Assembly: GCA_019637675.1 (NCBI GenBank)
Contig: JAHBVE010000001.1
Span: forward strand, 248,001 to 312,000
Origin: Anaerolineales bacterium
GTDB lineage: Bacteria; Chloroflexota; Anaerolineae; Anaerolineales; UBA11579
Direction of reading: 5' to 3'
DNA length: 64,000 nt
Every line of letters begins with the position of its first letter. Position 1 is the first letter of the stretch. The notes under the pieces are model-generated. The model did not search any database. It saw only the letters and a program-made list of their open reading frames with translations, and was not told the origin of the DNA. This document shows positions 8,849 to 17,480 of this stretch, piece after piece. The translations under genes were made by a program, and so were the position numbers.

Positions 8849-9970
8849 ATGGCTGCAAAGCGTGATTATTACGAAACGCTAGGCGTTCCCCGCAACGCCA
8901 CGGCGGAAGAGCTGAAAAGCGCCTTCCGCCGTTTGGCGCGCCAATATCACCCGGATGTCAACAAAGATCCCGGAGCCGAAGAGAAGTTCAAAGAGCTCAA
9001 CGAAGCCTACGCCGTGCTCTCGGATGACCAGAAGCGCGCCGCTTATGACCGCTACGGCCATGCTGGCATGGACGGCTTCGGCGGCATGCCGGACTTCACC
9101 AACATTGACCTGAGCGATCTGTTCGGTGAGATGTTCGGCTTCCCCTTCGGCGGCCGCCGCACGCGTGACCGCAATGCGCCCCAGCGCGGCGCCGATCTGC
9201 AGTACAACCTGACCCTCGATTTTGAAGAAGCCGTCTTTGGCGTCGACAAGACCATCGAATTCACGCGGGACGAGATCTGCCACCACTGCAGTGGAGACGG
9301 CGCCGAGCCCGGCAGCAAGAAGCACACCTGCTCCACCTGCGGTGGGGCAGGTGAGGTGCGCCGGGCGCGTGCCACCCTGCTGGGCAACATGATCCAGGTC
9401 ACCACCTGCCCTGACTGCCGCGGCACAGGTGAGCTGTATGACCAGGCTTGCAAGGTGTGCAGCGGCCGCGGCCAGGAGCGCAAGCAGGTGCGGCGTGAAG
9501 TCAAGATCCCGGCCGGGGTCGACAGCGGCAATCAGGTGCGCCTGAACGGCGAGGGCCAGCCGGGTGTTAACGGCGGCCCGCAGGGCGACCTGTACGTGGC
9601 GCTCAACGTGCGCAACCACAAATTCTTCCACCGCCAGGACAACGACATCCTTCTGGATCTGGACATCAACATCGCCCAGGCCACCCTGGGCGCCGAGGTT
9701 GAAGTGCCCACGGTGGACGGCCCGGCCATGCTGAATGTGCCGTCGGGCATCCAGCCTGGCAAGGTGCTGCGCATGCGTGGCAAAGGCGTGCCGCACCTGC
9801 GCGGTGGCGGCCGCGGCGACCAGATGGTGATGGTCAACGTAGCCATCCCCACCAAGCTCAACGCCGAGCAGCGCCAGCTGTTCGAGCAGCTGGCCGCCAC
9901 CATGGGCACCGAGGTGCAGCCGCGTGAAAGCGGCTTCCTCGACAAGCTCAAGGACGCCCTGGGCGGGTAG
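8849..9970 (+). CDS. dnaJ: DnaJ, Hsp40 co-chaperone
   Basis: 373 residues. The J domain (about 1-70) has YHPDVN, the HPD motif that stimulates DnaK ATPase. A Gly/Phe-rich linker ([11 protein letters not shown]) follows. Four zinc-binding CxxCxGxG-type repeats are visible: [24 protein letters not shown] and CKVCSGRG. The C-terminal peptide-binding domains complete a type I DnaJ. It is the last gene of the hrcA operon, separated from dnaK by a palindromic repeat. Confidence 0.97.
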   Translation: MAAKRDYYETLGVPRNATAEELKSAFRRLARQYHPDVNKDPGAEEKFKELNEAYAVLSDDQKRAAYDRYGHAGMDGFGGMPDFTNIDLSDLFGEMFGFPFGGRRTRDRNAPQRGADLQYNLTLDFEEAVFGVDKTIEFTRDEICHHCSGDGAEPGSKKHTCSTCGGAGEVRRARATLLGNMIQVTTCPDCRGTGELYDQACKVCSGRGQERKQVRREVKIPAGVDSGNQVRLNGEGQPGVNGGPQGDLYVALNVRNHKFFHRQDNDILLDLDINIAQATLGAEVEVPTVDGPAMLNVPSGIQPGKVLRMRGKGVPHLRGGGRGDQMVMVNVAIPTKLNAEQRQLFEQLAATMGTEVQPRESGFLDKLKDALGG

Positions 9971-10373
9971 CCTATGCCCGCAAGAAGGGCTGCACCGTAG
10001 GGCGCAGCATGCTGCGCCCTGTCTTTTTCTTGTCATTCCGAACCGAGCGAAGCGCGGGAGGAATCCGTACTCAGCCAGTTAATACTCCAACATATCTGAG
10101 GCACCTCAACCCGGCTCATAACGGATTCCTCCTCGGCTGCGCCTATGGCGCAGGCCTCGTTCGGAATGACAACAGGGGGTTTGCGCAAGCATCCACACTA
10201 GACCGCACCGCTCCCCGTGTCATCCTGAGCGGGTAGGCACACACACACCAGACCGCCGATGCACCACCAGCGAAGGATCCCTGCTGACAAATCTTCCAAA
10301 CAGCGCTAAATAGCCCAGAGCGGCAAGAATTCTGCTGTTGCGTCTTTCCTAACCGATGCCCGAATGTCAAATT
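9971..10373. repeat. non-coding repeat-filled gap after dnaJ
   Basis: I see no convincing gene here. Two repeat elements are recognisable. At 10032-10172, arms of the form GTCATTCCGAACGAG...GGAGGAATCCG face each other around about 50 nt. At 10218-10285 is the TCATCCTGAGCGGGTAGG...CCAGACCGCCGATGCACCAC element, which recurs near 16609 and 52915. Short frames through this region appear spurious. Confidence 0.65.
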
Positions 10374-10405
10374 AACTTGACATAATGTCAAGTTGTCTGT
10401 ATATT
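10374..10405 (+). promoter_or_regulatory. promoter overlapped by a 21-bp palindromic operator
   Basis: TTGACA (10377-10382) and TATATT (10400-10405) are 17 nt apart. A perfect palindrome with arm AACTTGACAT, centred on one A (10374-10394), covers the -35 box. A further half site ATGTCAA at 10364-10370 makes three alternating half sites. The XRE regulator that ends this operon is the obvious candidate ligand. Confidence 0.75.
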
Positions 10406-10424
10406 GGCTGTGGAGGTCAAAACT

Positions 10425-10799
10425 ATGAAAACTCTCAGCCCCAGCAAACAGCTTTTCGCTTCCCTCGCCACATACGCGGCCCTCTTGGTGCTCAGCCTCA
10501 TCGCCGCCAACCTGTTCCCCCAGTTCCGCCTGCCCATCATCCTGGTGCCGCTCATCCCCGGCTTCCTCATTGTGCTGTCCATGCTGGCGGCCATCCGCAG
10601 CATGGATGAGATGCAGCGCCGCATCCAGCTCGAGGCGCTGGGCTTCGCCTTCGCCGGCATGTTCATGCTGCTGGTCACCGAGGCACTGCTGGCTGGCGTC
10701 ATGGGACCGCAACAGGCGCAGGGTCCAGCCGCCTACCTCTTCTACATGGCGATGATGTGGGCGGTCGGCCTGCTGGTTGCCCGCAGAAAGTACGCCTAG
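10425..10799 (+). CDS. small membrane protein with about four TM segments (paralogue 1)
   Basis: 124 residues starting MKTLSPSKQLFASLATYAALL, preceded by GGAGGT about 9 nt upstream; the in-frame TTG further upstream was rejected for that reason. Hydrophobic stretches cover most of the chain. A conserved cytoplasmic-looking motif SMDEMQRRIQLEALGF joins the second and third segments, and the protein ends in ARRKYA. It is clearly related to the next gene, which has MDELQRRIQLEAFQM at the same place. The function is unknown. A membrane pair with an XRE gene suggests a self-contained regulated unit. Confidence 0.8.
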   Translation: MKTLSPSKQLFASLATYAALLVLSLIAANLFPQFRLPIILVPLIPGFLIVLSMLAAIRSMDEMQRRIQLEALGFAFAGMFMLLVTEALLAGVMGPQQAQGPAAYLFYMAMMWAVGLLVARRKYA

Positions 10800-10804
10800 C
10801 CATC

Positions 10805-11179
10805 ATGAAGACCATCAATCCTCTGGAGAACTTCACCGCCGCCCTGGCGCTGTATGCCGCCTTGGTTGCGGTCGTGGCGCTGGTCGTGCGCCAGGGTTGG
10901 CTGCCCGGCTGGGAGCTGGTGCTCAGCTTCCTGCTGCTGGCGCCAGGTCTGCTGCTCTTCCGCACCTTGCAGCGCAATACGGCCGCCATGGATGAGCTGC
11001 AGCGCCGCATCCAGCTTGAAGCATTCCAGATGGCCTATGTTGGCATCTTCCTGCTGCTGGTCACCGAAACCCTGCTCAGCATCGGCGGCACGCCGCCCTC
11101 GCACCCCGGCACCTACATTGCCTTCATGGCTGCCATGTGGCTGATCGGGCTGGGCCTCGCCCGCCGGAAATACGAATGA
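10805..11179 (+). CDS. small membrane protein with about four TM segments (paralogue 2)
   Basis: 124 residues beginning MKTINPLENFTAALALYAALV. It has the same length, membrane pattern, central MDELQRRIQLEAF motif and ARRKYE ending as the upstream paralogue, so the two arose by tandem duplication and may form a heteromer. Its stop overlaps the start of the XRE regulator (ATGA), which implies translational coupling. I do not recognise a function. Confidence 0.82.
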   Translation: MKTINPLENFTAALALYAALVAVVALVVRQGWLPGWELVLSFLLLAPGLLLFRTLQRNTAAMDELQRRIQLEAFQMAYVGIFLLLVTETLLSIGGTPPSHPGTYIAFMAAMWLIGLGLARRKYE

Positions 11180-11376
11180 AGAATCGCCTGAAAGTGCTGC
11201 GCGCCGAGCGGAATTGGTCGCAGGCGGAGCTTGCCGACCACGCCAATGTCTCGCGCCAGACCATCAATGCGATCGAGACCGGCAAGTACAACCCCAGCCT
11301 CGACCTGGCCTTTGCCCTGGCCGCCTTGTTCGATCTCAAGATCGAAGACATCTTCTCGCCAGAAGCCGAAAGTTAG
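11176..11376 (+). CDS. XRE-family helix-turn-helix regulator (short)
   Basis: 66 residues, essentially one lambda-repressor-type HTH: MKNRLKVLRAERNWSQAELA, then VSRQTINAIETGKYNPSLDL and LFDLKIEDIFSPE. The start at 11176 overlaps the previous stop as ATGA; the longer upstream start would run into the membrane protein gene. Regulators of this size usually act as dimers on short palindromes. The one overlapping this operon's promoter at 10374-10394 is a likely target, so it may be self-regulated. Confidence 0.9.
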   Translation: MKNRLKVLRAERNWSQAELADHANVSRQTINAIETGKYNPSLDLAFALAALFDLKIEDIFSPEAES

Positions 11377-11414
11377 CACAAGCGGAATCTGTCGCACAGC
11401 GATAGAATCGCCGG

Positions 11415-12011
11415 ATGTTCCGTCGGCTGCTTCGTATCCTGCTCATCGTCGCGCTGGTGCTCGGCATCCATTCCGTCGGCATGACCGCCCTGCGCATTCG
11501 CCAATATGCCCATGTAGATGAAACCCAGCCCGCCGATGTAGCCGTCGTGCTGGGCGCCGCCGCCTGGCGCAACCGGCCTTCGCCCGTGTTCGCCGAGCGC
11601 ATCAACCACGCCATCGAGCTCTACAACCGCGGCCTGGTGCGCGCCATCATTTTCACCGGCGGCTATGGGCGCAACCCGCAGATCGCCGATTCTGAGATCG
11701 CCCGTGACTATGCAATCCAGCGCGGCATTCCCGCCTCGGTGATCTATGTCGAGACCATTTCCACCAATACCGAAGAGAACCTCGCCGAAGCCGGCAAGCT
11801 GATGCAGGCCCTCGGTTTCACCAGCGGCCTGCTGATCAGCGACCCGCTGCACATGTACCGCGCCCAGCAACTGGCCAACGAGCATGGGCTGTCGCTCTAC
11901 TCGTCGCCCACGCCTACCAGCCGCTATCGTTCTACGGTCTCCCGTGTCGTCTTCACCCTCCGCGAAACCTATTCCATCTTCCTGCACTGGTGGGAAGCGG
12001 TGCGCAGCTGA
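11415..12011 (+). CDS. YdcF/SanA-like DUF218 membrane protein
   Basis: 198 residues. One N-terminal membrane segment (about 5-25) is followed by a DUF218 domain: DVAVVLGAAAWRNRPSP, IIFTGGYGRNPQIADSEIA, TNTEENLAEA and SDPLHMYRA are the conserved blocks. Members of this family bind nucleotides or act near cell-wall synthesis, but the precise reaction is not established. TAGAAT lies 6 nt before the ATG with no Shine-Dalgarno, suggesting a leaderless mRNA. The stop overlaps the prmA start. Confidence 0.85.
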   Translation: MFRRLLRILLIVALVLGIHSVGMTALRIRQYAHVDETQPADVAVVLGAAAWRNRPSPVFAERINHAIELYNRGLVRAIIFTGGYGRNPQIADSEIARDYAIQRGIPASVIYVETISTNTEENLAEAGKLMQALGFTSGLLISDPLHMYRAQQLANEHGLSLYSSPTPTSRYRSTVSRVVFTLRETYSIFLHWWEAVRS

Positions 12012-12931
12012 TGCCCGCCTCCTGGTTGCGTATTGCCCTTGAGGTTGACCCTGAGCTGGCCGAAGCTGTCTCCGAAGTTTTGGCGCGCCACATCCCCGGC
12101 GGCGTCGCGATCGAGAGCACCGCCATCCAGGCCAACGCCGAGGACGAGGGCAGCGTGATCGGCAACCTGCGCGTGCTCGGTTACATCCCGCACGACGAGC
12201 AGCTGGAGCAGCGCCGTACCCAGATCGAGCAGGACCTGCGCTACCTGGCGCTCATCCAGCCCATCCCGCAGCCGCAGTACGAGGTGGTGCAGGAGCAGAA
12301 CTGGATGGAAGCCTGGAAGCAGCACTACAAGCCGCTCACCATCGGTGAGCGGCTGCACATCGTGCCGGCGTGGTACGCGCACAGTGATGCGGCCGCCAGC
12401 GGCGACCGCATCGTCGTACGTATAGAGCCCGGCATGGCCTTCGGCACCGGGGTGCATCCCACAACGCAGCTTTGCCTGCTATTGGTCGAGCAGTACCTGC
12501 AGCCCGGCCAGACCGTGCTGGACATTGGCTGCGGCTCGGCCATCCTGGCTATCGCCGCCATGAAGCTGGGCGCTGCCCAGGCCGTGGCCGTGGATATCGA
12601 CATCCAGGCGCTCGACAATGCCCGCCTGAACGCCGAACTGAACGAAGTCGAGGTTGAGATCGGCCCCGGCTCCGTAGACGAAGTGCTGGCCGGCCAATAC
12701 AGCCTGCGCTCTGCGCAGCTTGTTTTGGCCAACATCCTGGCCCCGGTGCTGGTGCGCCTGCTGGCCGCCGGCCTCGGCCGCCTGGTGGAACCGGGCGGCA
12801 CGCTCGTGCTCTCCGGCATCCTCAACGAGCAGGAACCTGAGCTGCGCGCCGCCCTCGAAGCGGCTGGCTTCGCCATCCTCGCCGAGCAGCGCAGCGGCGA
12901 CTGGCTGGCCCTTGCGGCGCAAGTCTCATAA
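12011..12931 (+). CDS. prmA: PrmA, ribosomal protein L11 methyltransferase
   Basis: 306 residues. PrmA trimethylates ribosomal protein L11 using S-adenosylmethionine. The N-terminal L11-recognition domain is followed by a linker with the typical WMEAWKQHYKPLTIGERLHIVP block and PGMAFGTGVHPTT. The Rossmann SAM site is VLDIGCGSAILAIAAMKLGA, and the catalytic-side motif LVLANILAPVL follows. The ATG at 12011 overlaps the stop of the DUF218 gene (TGATG); the longer start at 11990 lies inside that gene. Confidence 0.95.
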   Translation: MPASWLRIALEVDPELAEAVSEVLARHIPGGVAIESTAIQANAEDEGSVIGNLRVLGYIPHDEQLEQRRTQIEQDLRYLALIQPIPQPQYEVVQEQNWMEAWKQHYKPLTIGERLHIVPAWYAHSDAAASGDRIVVRIEPGMAFGTGVHPTTQLCLLLVEQYLQPGQTVLDIGCGSAILAIAAMKLGAAQAVAVDIDIQALDNARLNAELNEVEVEIGPGSVDEVLAGQYSLRSAQLVLANILAPVLVRLLAAGLGRLVEPGGTLVLSGILNEQEPELRAALEAAGFAILAEQRSGDWLALAAQVS

Positions 12932-12936
12932 AACTA

Positions 12937-13006
12937 ACCACAAAGACACAAAGTACACAAAGAAACTTCATTTTTCTAAAACTTTGTGCTCTTTGTGGCT
13001 TTGTGG
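12937..13006. repeat. inverted 'CCACAAAGACACAAAG' repeat
   Basis: CCACAAAGACACAAAG...ACACAAAG is followed after a short A/T-rich loop by CTTTGTGCTCTTTGTGGCTT, so the element folds into a long imperfect hairpin between prmA and trmD. A single arm of the same repeat lies at 16904-16933. Confidence 0.7.
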
Positions 13007-13045
13007 CGATGGTTCTGTACCCGAAACACGGCTAGAATCCTCTTA

Positions 13046-13789
13046 ATGCAAATAGACGTCTTCACCCTCTTCCCTGACCTCTTCCCCGCCTACCTCGAAG
13101 CCAGCATCCTCGGCCGCGCGCAGCATGCCGGCCTGCTGCGCGTCGGCGTGCACAATATTCGCGACTACGCCACGGACAAGCACCAGGTCACCGATGACAC
13201 GCCCTTCGGCGGGGGCGGGGGCATGGTCATGAAACCGGAGCCGATCTTCGCCGCGGTCGAGGCCGTACTGGGTGTGCCGCCTTCGGGCGGCACACCCAGC
13301 ACGCCTGTCATCCTGCTCAGCCCGCAGGGCCGCGTCTTCACCCAGGCCGTGGCGCAGGAGCTGGCCCAGCACCCGCGCCTGGCCCTGATCTGCGGCCGCT
13401 ACGAGGGCGTGGACGAGCGCGTACGCCAGCACCTGGCCACCGACGAGATCTCGATCGGGGATTTTGTGCTCACCGGCGGCGAGCTGCCCGCCCTGATGCT
13501 CATCGACGCGGTGGCGCGCAACCTGGCTGGCGTGCTCGGCCAGGCCGACGGCGCCCTGACCGACTCGCACGCCACCGGCCTGCTCGAAGGCCCGCACTAC
13601 ACCCGCCCGGCCGAGTTCCGCGGCTGGGGCGTGCCCGAGGCCCTGCTCTCAGGCGACCATGCCCGCATTGCCCGCTGGCGTCGCCAGCAGGCTCTACGGC
13701 GCACCGCAGAGCGCCGCCCCGACCTGCTGGAGCGCGCCCAGCTCTCCGACGCGGATCGCAAACTGCTGGAAGAAAACAGTGACGAGTGA
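13046..13789 (+). CDS. trmD: TrmD, tRNA (guanine37-N1)-methyltransferase
   Basis: 247 residues. TrmD methylates G37 of tRNAs to prevent frameshifting. Characteristic blocks are [71 protein letters not shown] and [16 protein letters not shown]. The knotted SPOUT fold residues appear intact. TAGAAT ends 7 nt before this ATG and no Shine-Dalgarno is present; a longer frame starting at 12986 reads through the preceding repeat and was rejected. Confidence 0.96.
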   Translation: MQIDVFTLFPDLFPAYLEASILGRAQHAGLLRVGVHNIRDYATDKHQVTDDTPFGGGGGMVMKPEPIFAAVEAVLGVPPSGGTPSTPVILLSPQGRVFTQAVAQELAQHPRLALICGRYEGVDERVRQHLATDEISIGDFVLTGGELPALMLIDAVARNLAGVLGQADGALTDSHATGLLEGPHYTRPAEFRGWGVPEALLSGDHARIARWRRQQALRRTAERRPDLLERAQLSDADRKLLEENSDE

Positions 13790-13852
13790 GCAGGGGTCAG
13801 TGAGCAGGTCTCAAAACTGACGCCTTCCTGCTCACTTATCACTGTTCACTTG
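13778..13852. repeat. palindromic intergenic repeat, GTGAGCAGTG family (copy 2)
   Basis: GTGACGAGTGAGCAGGGGTC and AGTGAGCAGG are followed by CCTGCTCACTTATCACTGTT, giving a hairpin that overlaps the last codons of trmD. The layout resembles copy 1 between dnaK and dnaJ. Confidence 0.6.
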
Positions 13853-13902
13853 CCCCCACCTTCTCACTAATCCCTTAAGCGCCTACAGGTAAAATCCTTT
13901 CC

Positions 13903-15099
13903 ATGTATCTGCGTGGTTCTCGCTGGCATATGCAACGCCAGCGCAAAAAGCGCCGCTCCAACCCGGCGTTCATTGGCTTGTTGGTAATGCTCATTGCAGC
14001 GGGTATTTACTTTAACAACTACGTCGTCCCCACCATCCCGCTGCCGACGGCCGCTACGCCTACACCCACGCGTGACCCCGAGTCCTACATCTCTGCGGCC
14101 AAGACCGCCTTTGACGAAGGCAACCTGCTCAACTCCATCGAGGCCTACCAGCAGGCCATCCTGCTTTCCCCTGGCAATCCCTCCATCTATCTGGAGCTTG
14201 CCCGCGTGCAGGTGCTCTCCGGGCGCTACGAGGCCGCCCAGACCTCCGCTTCCAATGCGCTGCTGTTGAGCCCGGATAACCCCACCGGGCATGCCATCCT
14301 GGGCTGGACGCTGAACTACCTCGGTGACCGCGGCGGAGCCGCCGCCGCGCTGCAACGCGCCCTGCAGCTTGACCCTAACAGCGCGCTGGCCCACGCCTTC
14401 TATGCCGAGCATCTGGCCGACATGCAGGAGTATGAGCAGGCCGGCGAAGAATCGCGCATTGCGTTGCAGTTGGACAACACGCTGCTCGAGGTGCGCCGCG
14501 CCCGTGGCTACGTTCTCGAGACCACCGCCAATTACGAAGAGGCGGCCTTCGAGTACCAGCAGGCCATGGCCATCAATGACCGCATTGCCGGCCTGCACCT
14601 GGCCCTGGGCCGCACCTACCGCGCCCTGGAGCGCTACGACGACGCCATCGAGCAGTTCGTCATCGCTGATTCGCTCAACCCGGCCGACCCGATCCCGAAT
14701 ACCCAGATCGGCCTCATCTACATCACCACCGGTGAATTCGGCCGCGCCGTGCAGGCCATGCTGCAGGCGGTGAGCGAAGACCCCGGCAACCCCATCCGCC
14801 ACGGCAACCTGGGCGTGGCCTACTACCGCAACCGCCAACTGGTGGAGGCGATCGACGCCTTCACGCTGGCCATCCGCGGCGGCATGACCGAGAACGGCGT
14901 AGCCGTGCAAGGCCTGCCGCTGGAGTACGGCCAGGTGGCGGCCTTCTATTACATGTACGGCCTCTCGCTGGCGCGTGAAGGCCGTTGCCCCGAGGCATTG
15001 CCCATCGCCCAAGGTTTGATCGCGGCGGTGCCGGAAGACCTGATCGCGGTCTCCAACGCCAACGAGATGATCTCCATCTGCTCCGGGGGCGGCGGCTAG
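13903..15099 (+). CDS. membrane-anchored TPR protein 1
   Basis: 398 residues. A basic N-terminus (MQRQRKKRRSNP) and one membrane segment (about 25-43) are followed by a TPTPTR linker. About eight TPR units fill the rest, for example NLLNSIEAYQQAILLSPGNP and RYDDAIEQFVIADSLNP. TPR domains mediate protein-protein contacts, and no catalytic domain is visible. TAAAAT lies 7 nt before the ATG, so the transcript may be leaderless. It is directly followed by a second TPR gene of the same design, with two nucleotides between them. Confidence 0.85.
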   Translation: MYLRGSRWHMQRQRKKRRSNPAFIGLLVMLIAAGIYFNNYVVPTIPLPTAATPTPTRDPESYISAAKTAFDEGNLLNSIEAYQQAILLSPGNPSIYLELARVQVLSGRYEAAQTSASNALLLSPDNPTGHAILGWTLNYLGDRGGAAAALQRALQLDPNSALAHAFYAEHLADMQEYEQAGEESRIALQLDNTLLEVRRARGYVLETTANYEEAAFEYQQAMAINDRIAGLHLALGRTYRALERYDDAIEQFVIADSLNPADPIPNTQIGLIYITTGEFGRAVQAMLQAVSEDPGNPIRHGNLGVAYYRNRQLVEAIDAFTLAIRGGMTENGVAVQGLPLEYGQVAAFYYMYGLSLAREGRCPEALPIAQGLIAAVPEDLIAVSNANEMISICSGGGG

Positions 15100-15101
15100 C
15101 C

Positions 15102-16436
15102 ATGCGCGTCCACAACCGGCGCTTTCTGTTCCACGATCCCGGCCGGCAATCCAACCCCTGGCGCCTGCTGCTGTGGGGCACCTTGATCCTGGTCGGCATC
15201 AGCACCCTGCGCGGCATCAGCGCGGGTGAGATCGAGCCGCTCTTCCTGCCCACCGCCACCGCCACCCGCAGCGCAACCTCGTACCGTGAAGAGGGCACCG
15301 CCTTCTTCAACGCCGGCAACCTGGATGCCGCCATCGGCGCCTACCAGGATGCGCTGGCGGTCAACCCCAGCGACTACGTCGGCTGGACCGAGCTGGCCCG
15401 CATCCAAACCTACTCGGCCAGCTTGCTCACCCAAGACCGCCGCCGCACGCGTATGGCCGAGGCGCGCCAGAGCATCGACACTGCGGTTGCCCTGGCGCCG
15501 CAGGACAGCATGGCCAATGCGGTCAAAGCCTTCGTATACAACTGGAGCGGCAGCTCCGCCGCCAATGCGGCCGAACGCCAGGCCTTCGTATCCGAGGCCA
15601 GCACCGCCGCCATCTTGGCCGTGCAGCTCGACAACCGCAACGTGCTGGCCCAGGCCTACCAGGCCGAGATCCTGGTGGACCAGCAGCAGTATGACCAGGC
15701 GCTGCAGCGCGCCCAGCTGGCCATCTCGCTCGACCCGAATTCGATGGATACCCGCCGCGTCTACGCCTATGTGCTGGAGGCGAGTGCCGCCTATTCCGCC
15801 GCTATCGAGCAGTACCAGTTGGCCGCCGAGTTGGCCCCCAACCTCACCTTCCTGTATATCTCCATCGGCCAGAACTATCGCCAGCTTGGCCTGCACGACC
15901 AGGCGCTGGAATACTTCGACCAGGCCGCCACGATCAACAACGTACTCGGCATCAAAGACCCGCTGCCGTACATCGCCATCGCCCGCACCTATTCGCGTGA
16001 CGGCGAGTTCTACGCCGCCGCGTTGAACGCTGAGCGCGCCATCGAGATCGACCCCACCAACCCGGACTGGTACGGCCAGCTCGGCATCGTGCGCTTCCGC
16101 TCGCGCAACTACGAAGGCTCGATCCCGGTGTTGTTGTGCGCCGTGCAGGGCTGCTCCGCCGAGGAGAACACCGAGGAAGACGTTGCCGTCACCGGTATGA
16201 CCCTCAACGATGCCACCCTGCCGTACTACTACACCCTGGGCTCGGTGCTGGCCGCGCTCGACCAGTGTCCGCAAGCCTTCCCGGTCCTCGAGGCGCTGCG
16301 GGCTTCGTACCCGACTGACCCGGTGGTGATGGGTATCGTGAACGAGAGCTTGCAGGTGTGCGCCAACCTGGCCGCCCGCGCCTCGTCCCAGGGTACGCCT
16401 ACCCCCACGCCGGATAGCGCCACCCCGACTCCGTAA
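15102..16436 (+). CDS. membrane-anchored TPR protein 2
   Basis: 444 residues from the ATG at 15102, two nucleotides after the previous stop. It has a short basic N-terminus, one membrane segment (LLLWGTLILVGISTLRG) and an exported TPR array, for example NLDAAIGAYQDALAVNPSDY and YDQALQRAQLAISLDPNS. The tail is Thr/Pro-rich (GTPTPTPDSATPTP). It looks like a diverged duplicate of its upstream neighbour. The partner proteins are unknown. Confidence 0.85.
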   Translation: MRVHNRRFLFHDPGRQSNPWRLLLWGTLILVGISTLRGISAGEIEPLFLPTATATRSATSYREEGTAFFNAGNLDAAIGAYQDALAVNPSDYVGWTELARIQTYSASLLTQDRRRTRMAEARQSIDTAVALAPQDSMANAVKAFVYNWSGSSAANAAERQAFVSEASTAAILAVQLDNRNVLAQAYQAEILVDQQQYDQALQRAQLAISLDPNSMDTRRVYAYVLEASAAYSAAIEQYQLAAELAPNLTFLYISIGQNYRQLGLHDQALEYFDQAATINNVLGIKDPLPYIAIARTYSRDGEFYAAALNAERAIEIDPTNPDWYGQLGIVRFRSRNYEGSIPVLLCAVQGCSAEENTEEDVAVTGMTLNDATLPYYYTLGSVLAALDQCPQAFPVLEALRASYPTDPVVMGIVNESLQVCANLAARASSQGTPTPTPDSATPTP

Positions 16437-16997
16437 AAGTTATTATTGCGCGGAGTAGGTGGGGGTTAAAACTTATTACTAACAACTTTGACCCACTGTG
16501 CACGTGGAGCTTCCGCAGCCTTGTGCTCGCCACCTTCTATAACGCAGAACAATGTTGTGAACAAGGGCAGGTCAAGCTGTTGGACAAGATTGGCTTGTGC
16601 GCGTGCCTTGTGCATCCCGAGCGCAGCGAGGGATCCTTGCTGAACGTATGGATACTCTGGCGCTGCAAAGAAGACCTGCCAGCGGGGGATCCTTCGCTGG
16701 TGGTGCATCGGCGGTCTGGTGTGGATGTGCCTACCCGCTCAGGATGACACAGGCGGGCGCCTGATTGACTTCACGCCTACTGACCAGAGTTCAGCATTGA
16801 CCCAGTAGGGGCGGGTCTTAGACCCGCCCCTACGCGGCTGGTGTTTGAGTTTATGCCAGCTGGCGGAGGACTGCACTGAGGGGCGCGCTACTCCTAAAAG
16901 TACTCCTTTGTGCTCTTTGTGCCTTTGTGGTTTGCCTCTCACGTACCTCCCAACGTCAGAAAAGTGTCAGAAATCTTGTCCAGCACCTTGATACCTC
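16437..16997. repeat. gene-free stretch with several dispersed repeats
   Basis: No credible gene is seen in about 560 nt. From left to right it holds a TCATCCTGAGCGGGTAGG-family element with GGATCCTTCGCTGGTGGTGC (16609-16750, inverted relative to the copy near 10218). Next is a perfect 29-nt palindrome with arm GTAGGGGCGGGTCT at 16805-16833, then one CTTTGTGCCTTTGTGG arm at 16904-16933. The groES promoter begins just after this stretch. Confidence 0.7.
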
Positions 16998-17026
16998 TTG
17001 ACTGGCCTCCCCAAACTGGTTATTAT
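16998..17026 (+). promoter_or_regulatory. promoter of groES-groEL
   Basis: TTGACT (16998-17003) and TATTAT (17021-17026) are spaced by 17 nt, the same -35 sequence and spacing as the hrcA promoter. The CIRCE element begins 9 nt downstream. Confidence 0.8.
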
Positions 17027-17035
17027 CTGGCCGCT

Positions 17036-17062
17036 TTAGCACTCATATCACTAGAGTGCTAA
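17036..17062 (+). promoter_or_regulatory. CIRCE operator of groES-groEL
   Basis: TTAGCACTC and GAGTGCTAA flank a 9-nt spacer, a perfect CIRCE repeat identical in both arms to the hrcA copy. HrcA encoded at 5.3 kb should repress this operon too. Confidence 0.97.
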
Positions 17063-17136
17063 GGGTGGGCAGATATCTGTTTTGACCCCCACCCACAAAT
17101 CGAACAACATCTTTTTTCTGCTTTAGGAGGCATTGT

Positions 17137-17433
17137 ATGGCTCAGAATCTCAAACCGCTCGCCGACCGCGTCTTGGTGGAGCCCATTGAGGACGAGGAGA
17201 TCACTCCAGGCGGCATTGTGCTGCCCGAGACCGCCAAGGAAAAACCCCAGCGCGGCAAGATCCTCGCCACCGGCCCGGGTGGGCGCGATGAGGACGGCAA
17301 AGTGATCGCCATGGAAGTTTCCGTTGGTGACACGGTGCTGTTTGCCAAGTACGCCGGCACGGAGATCAAGGTAGAAGGCAAGAAGCTGATGATCTTGCGC
17401 CAGTCTGACCTGCTGGCAATCGTAGGCAAGTAA
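17137..17433 (+). CDS. groES: GroES, co-chaperonin
   Basis: 98 residues, normal length. GroES caps the GroEL ring. [20 protein letters not shown] opens the fold, the mobile loop is [16 protein letters not shown], and [19 protein letters not shown] and [14 protein letters not shown] follow. AGGAGG precedes the start. It is co-transcribed with groEL, 47 nt downstream. Confidence 0.98.
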   Translation: MAQNLKPLADRVLVEPIEDEEITPGGIVLPETAKEKPQRGKILATGPGGRDEDGKVIAMEVSVGDTVLFAKYAGTEIKVEGKKLMILRQSDLLAIVGK

Positions 17434-17480
17434 ACACACTGCCTTAATTTTCAAAAGATCAACCAGGAGAATTCAGATCT

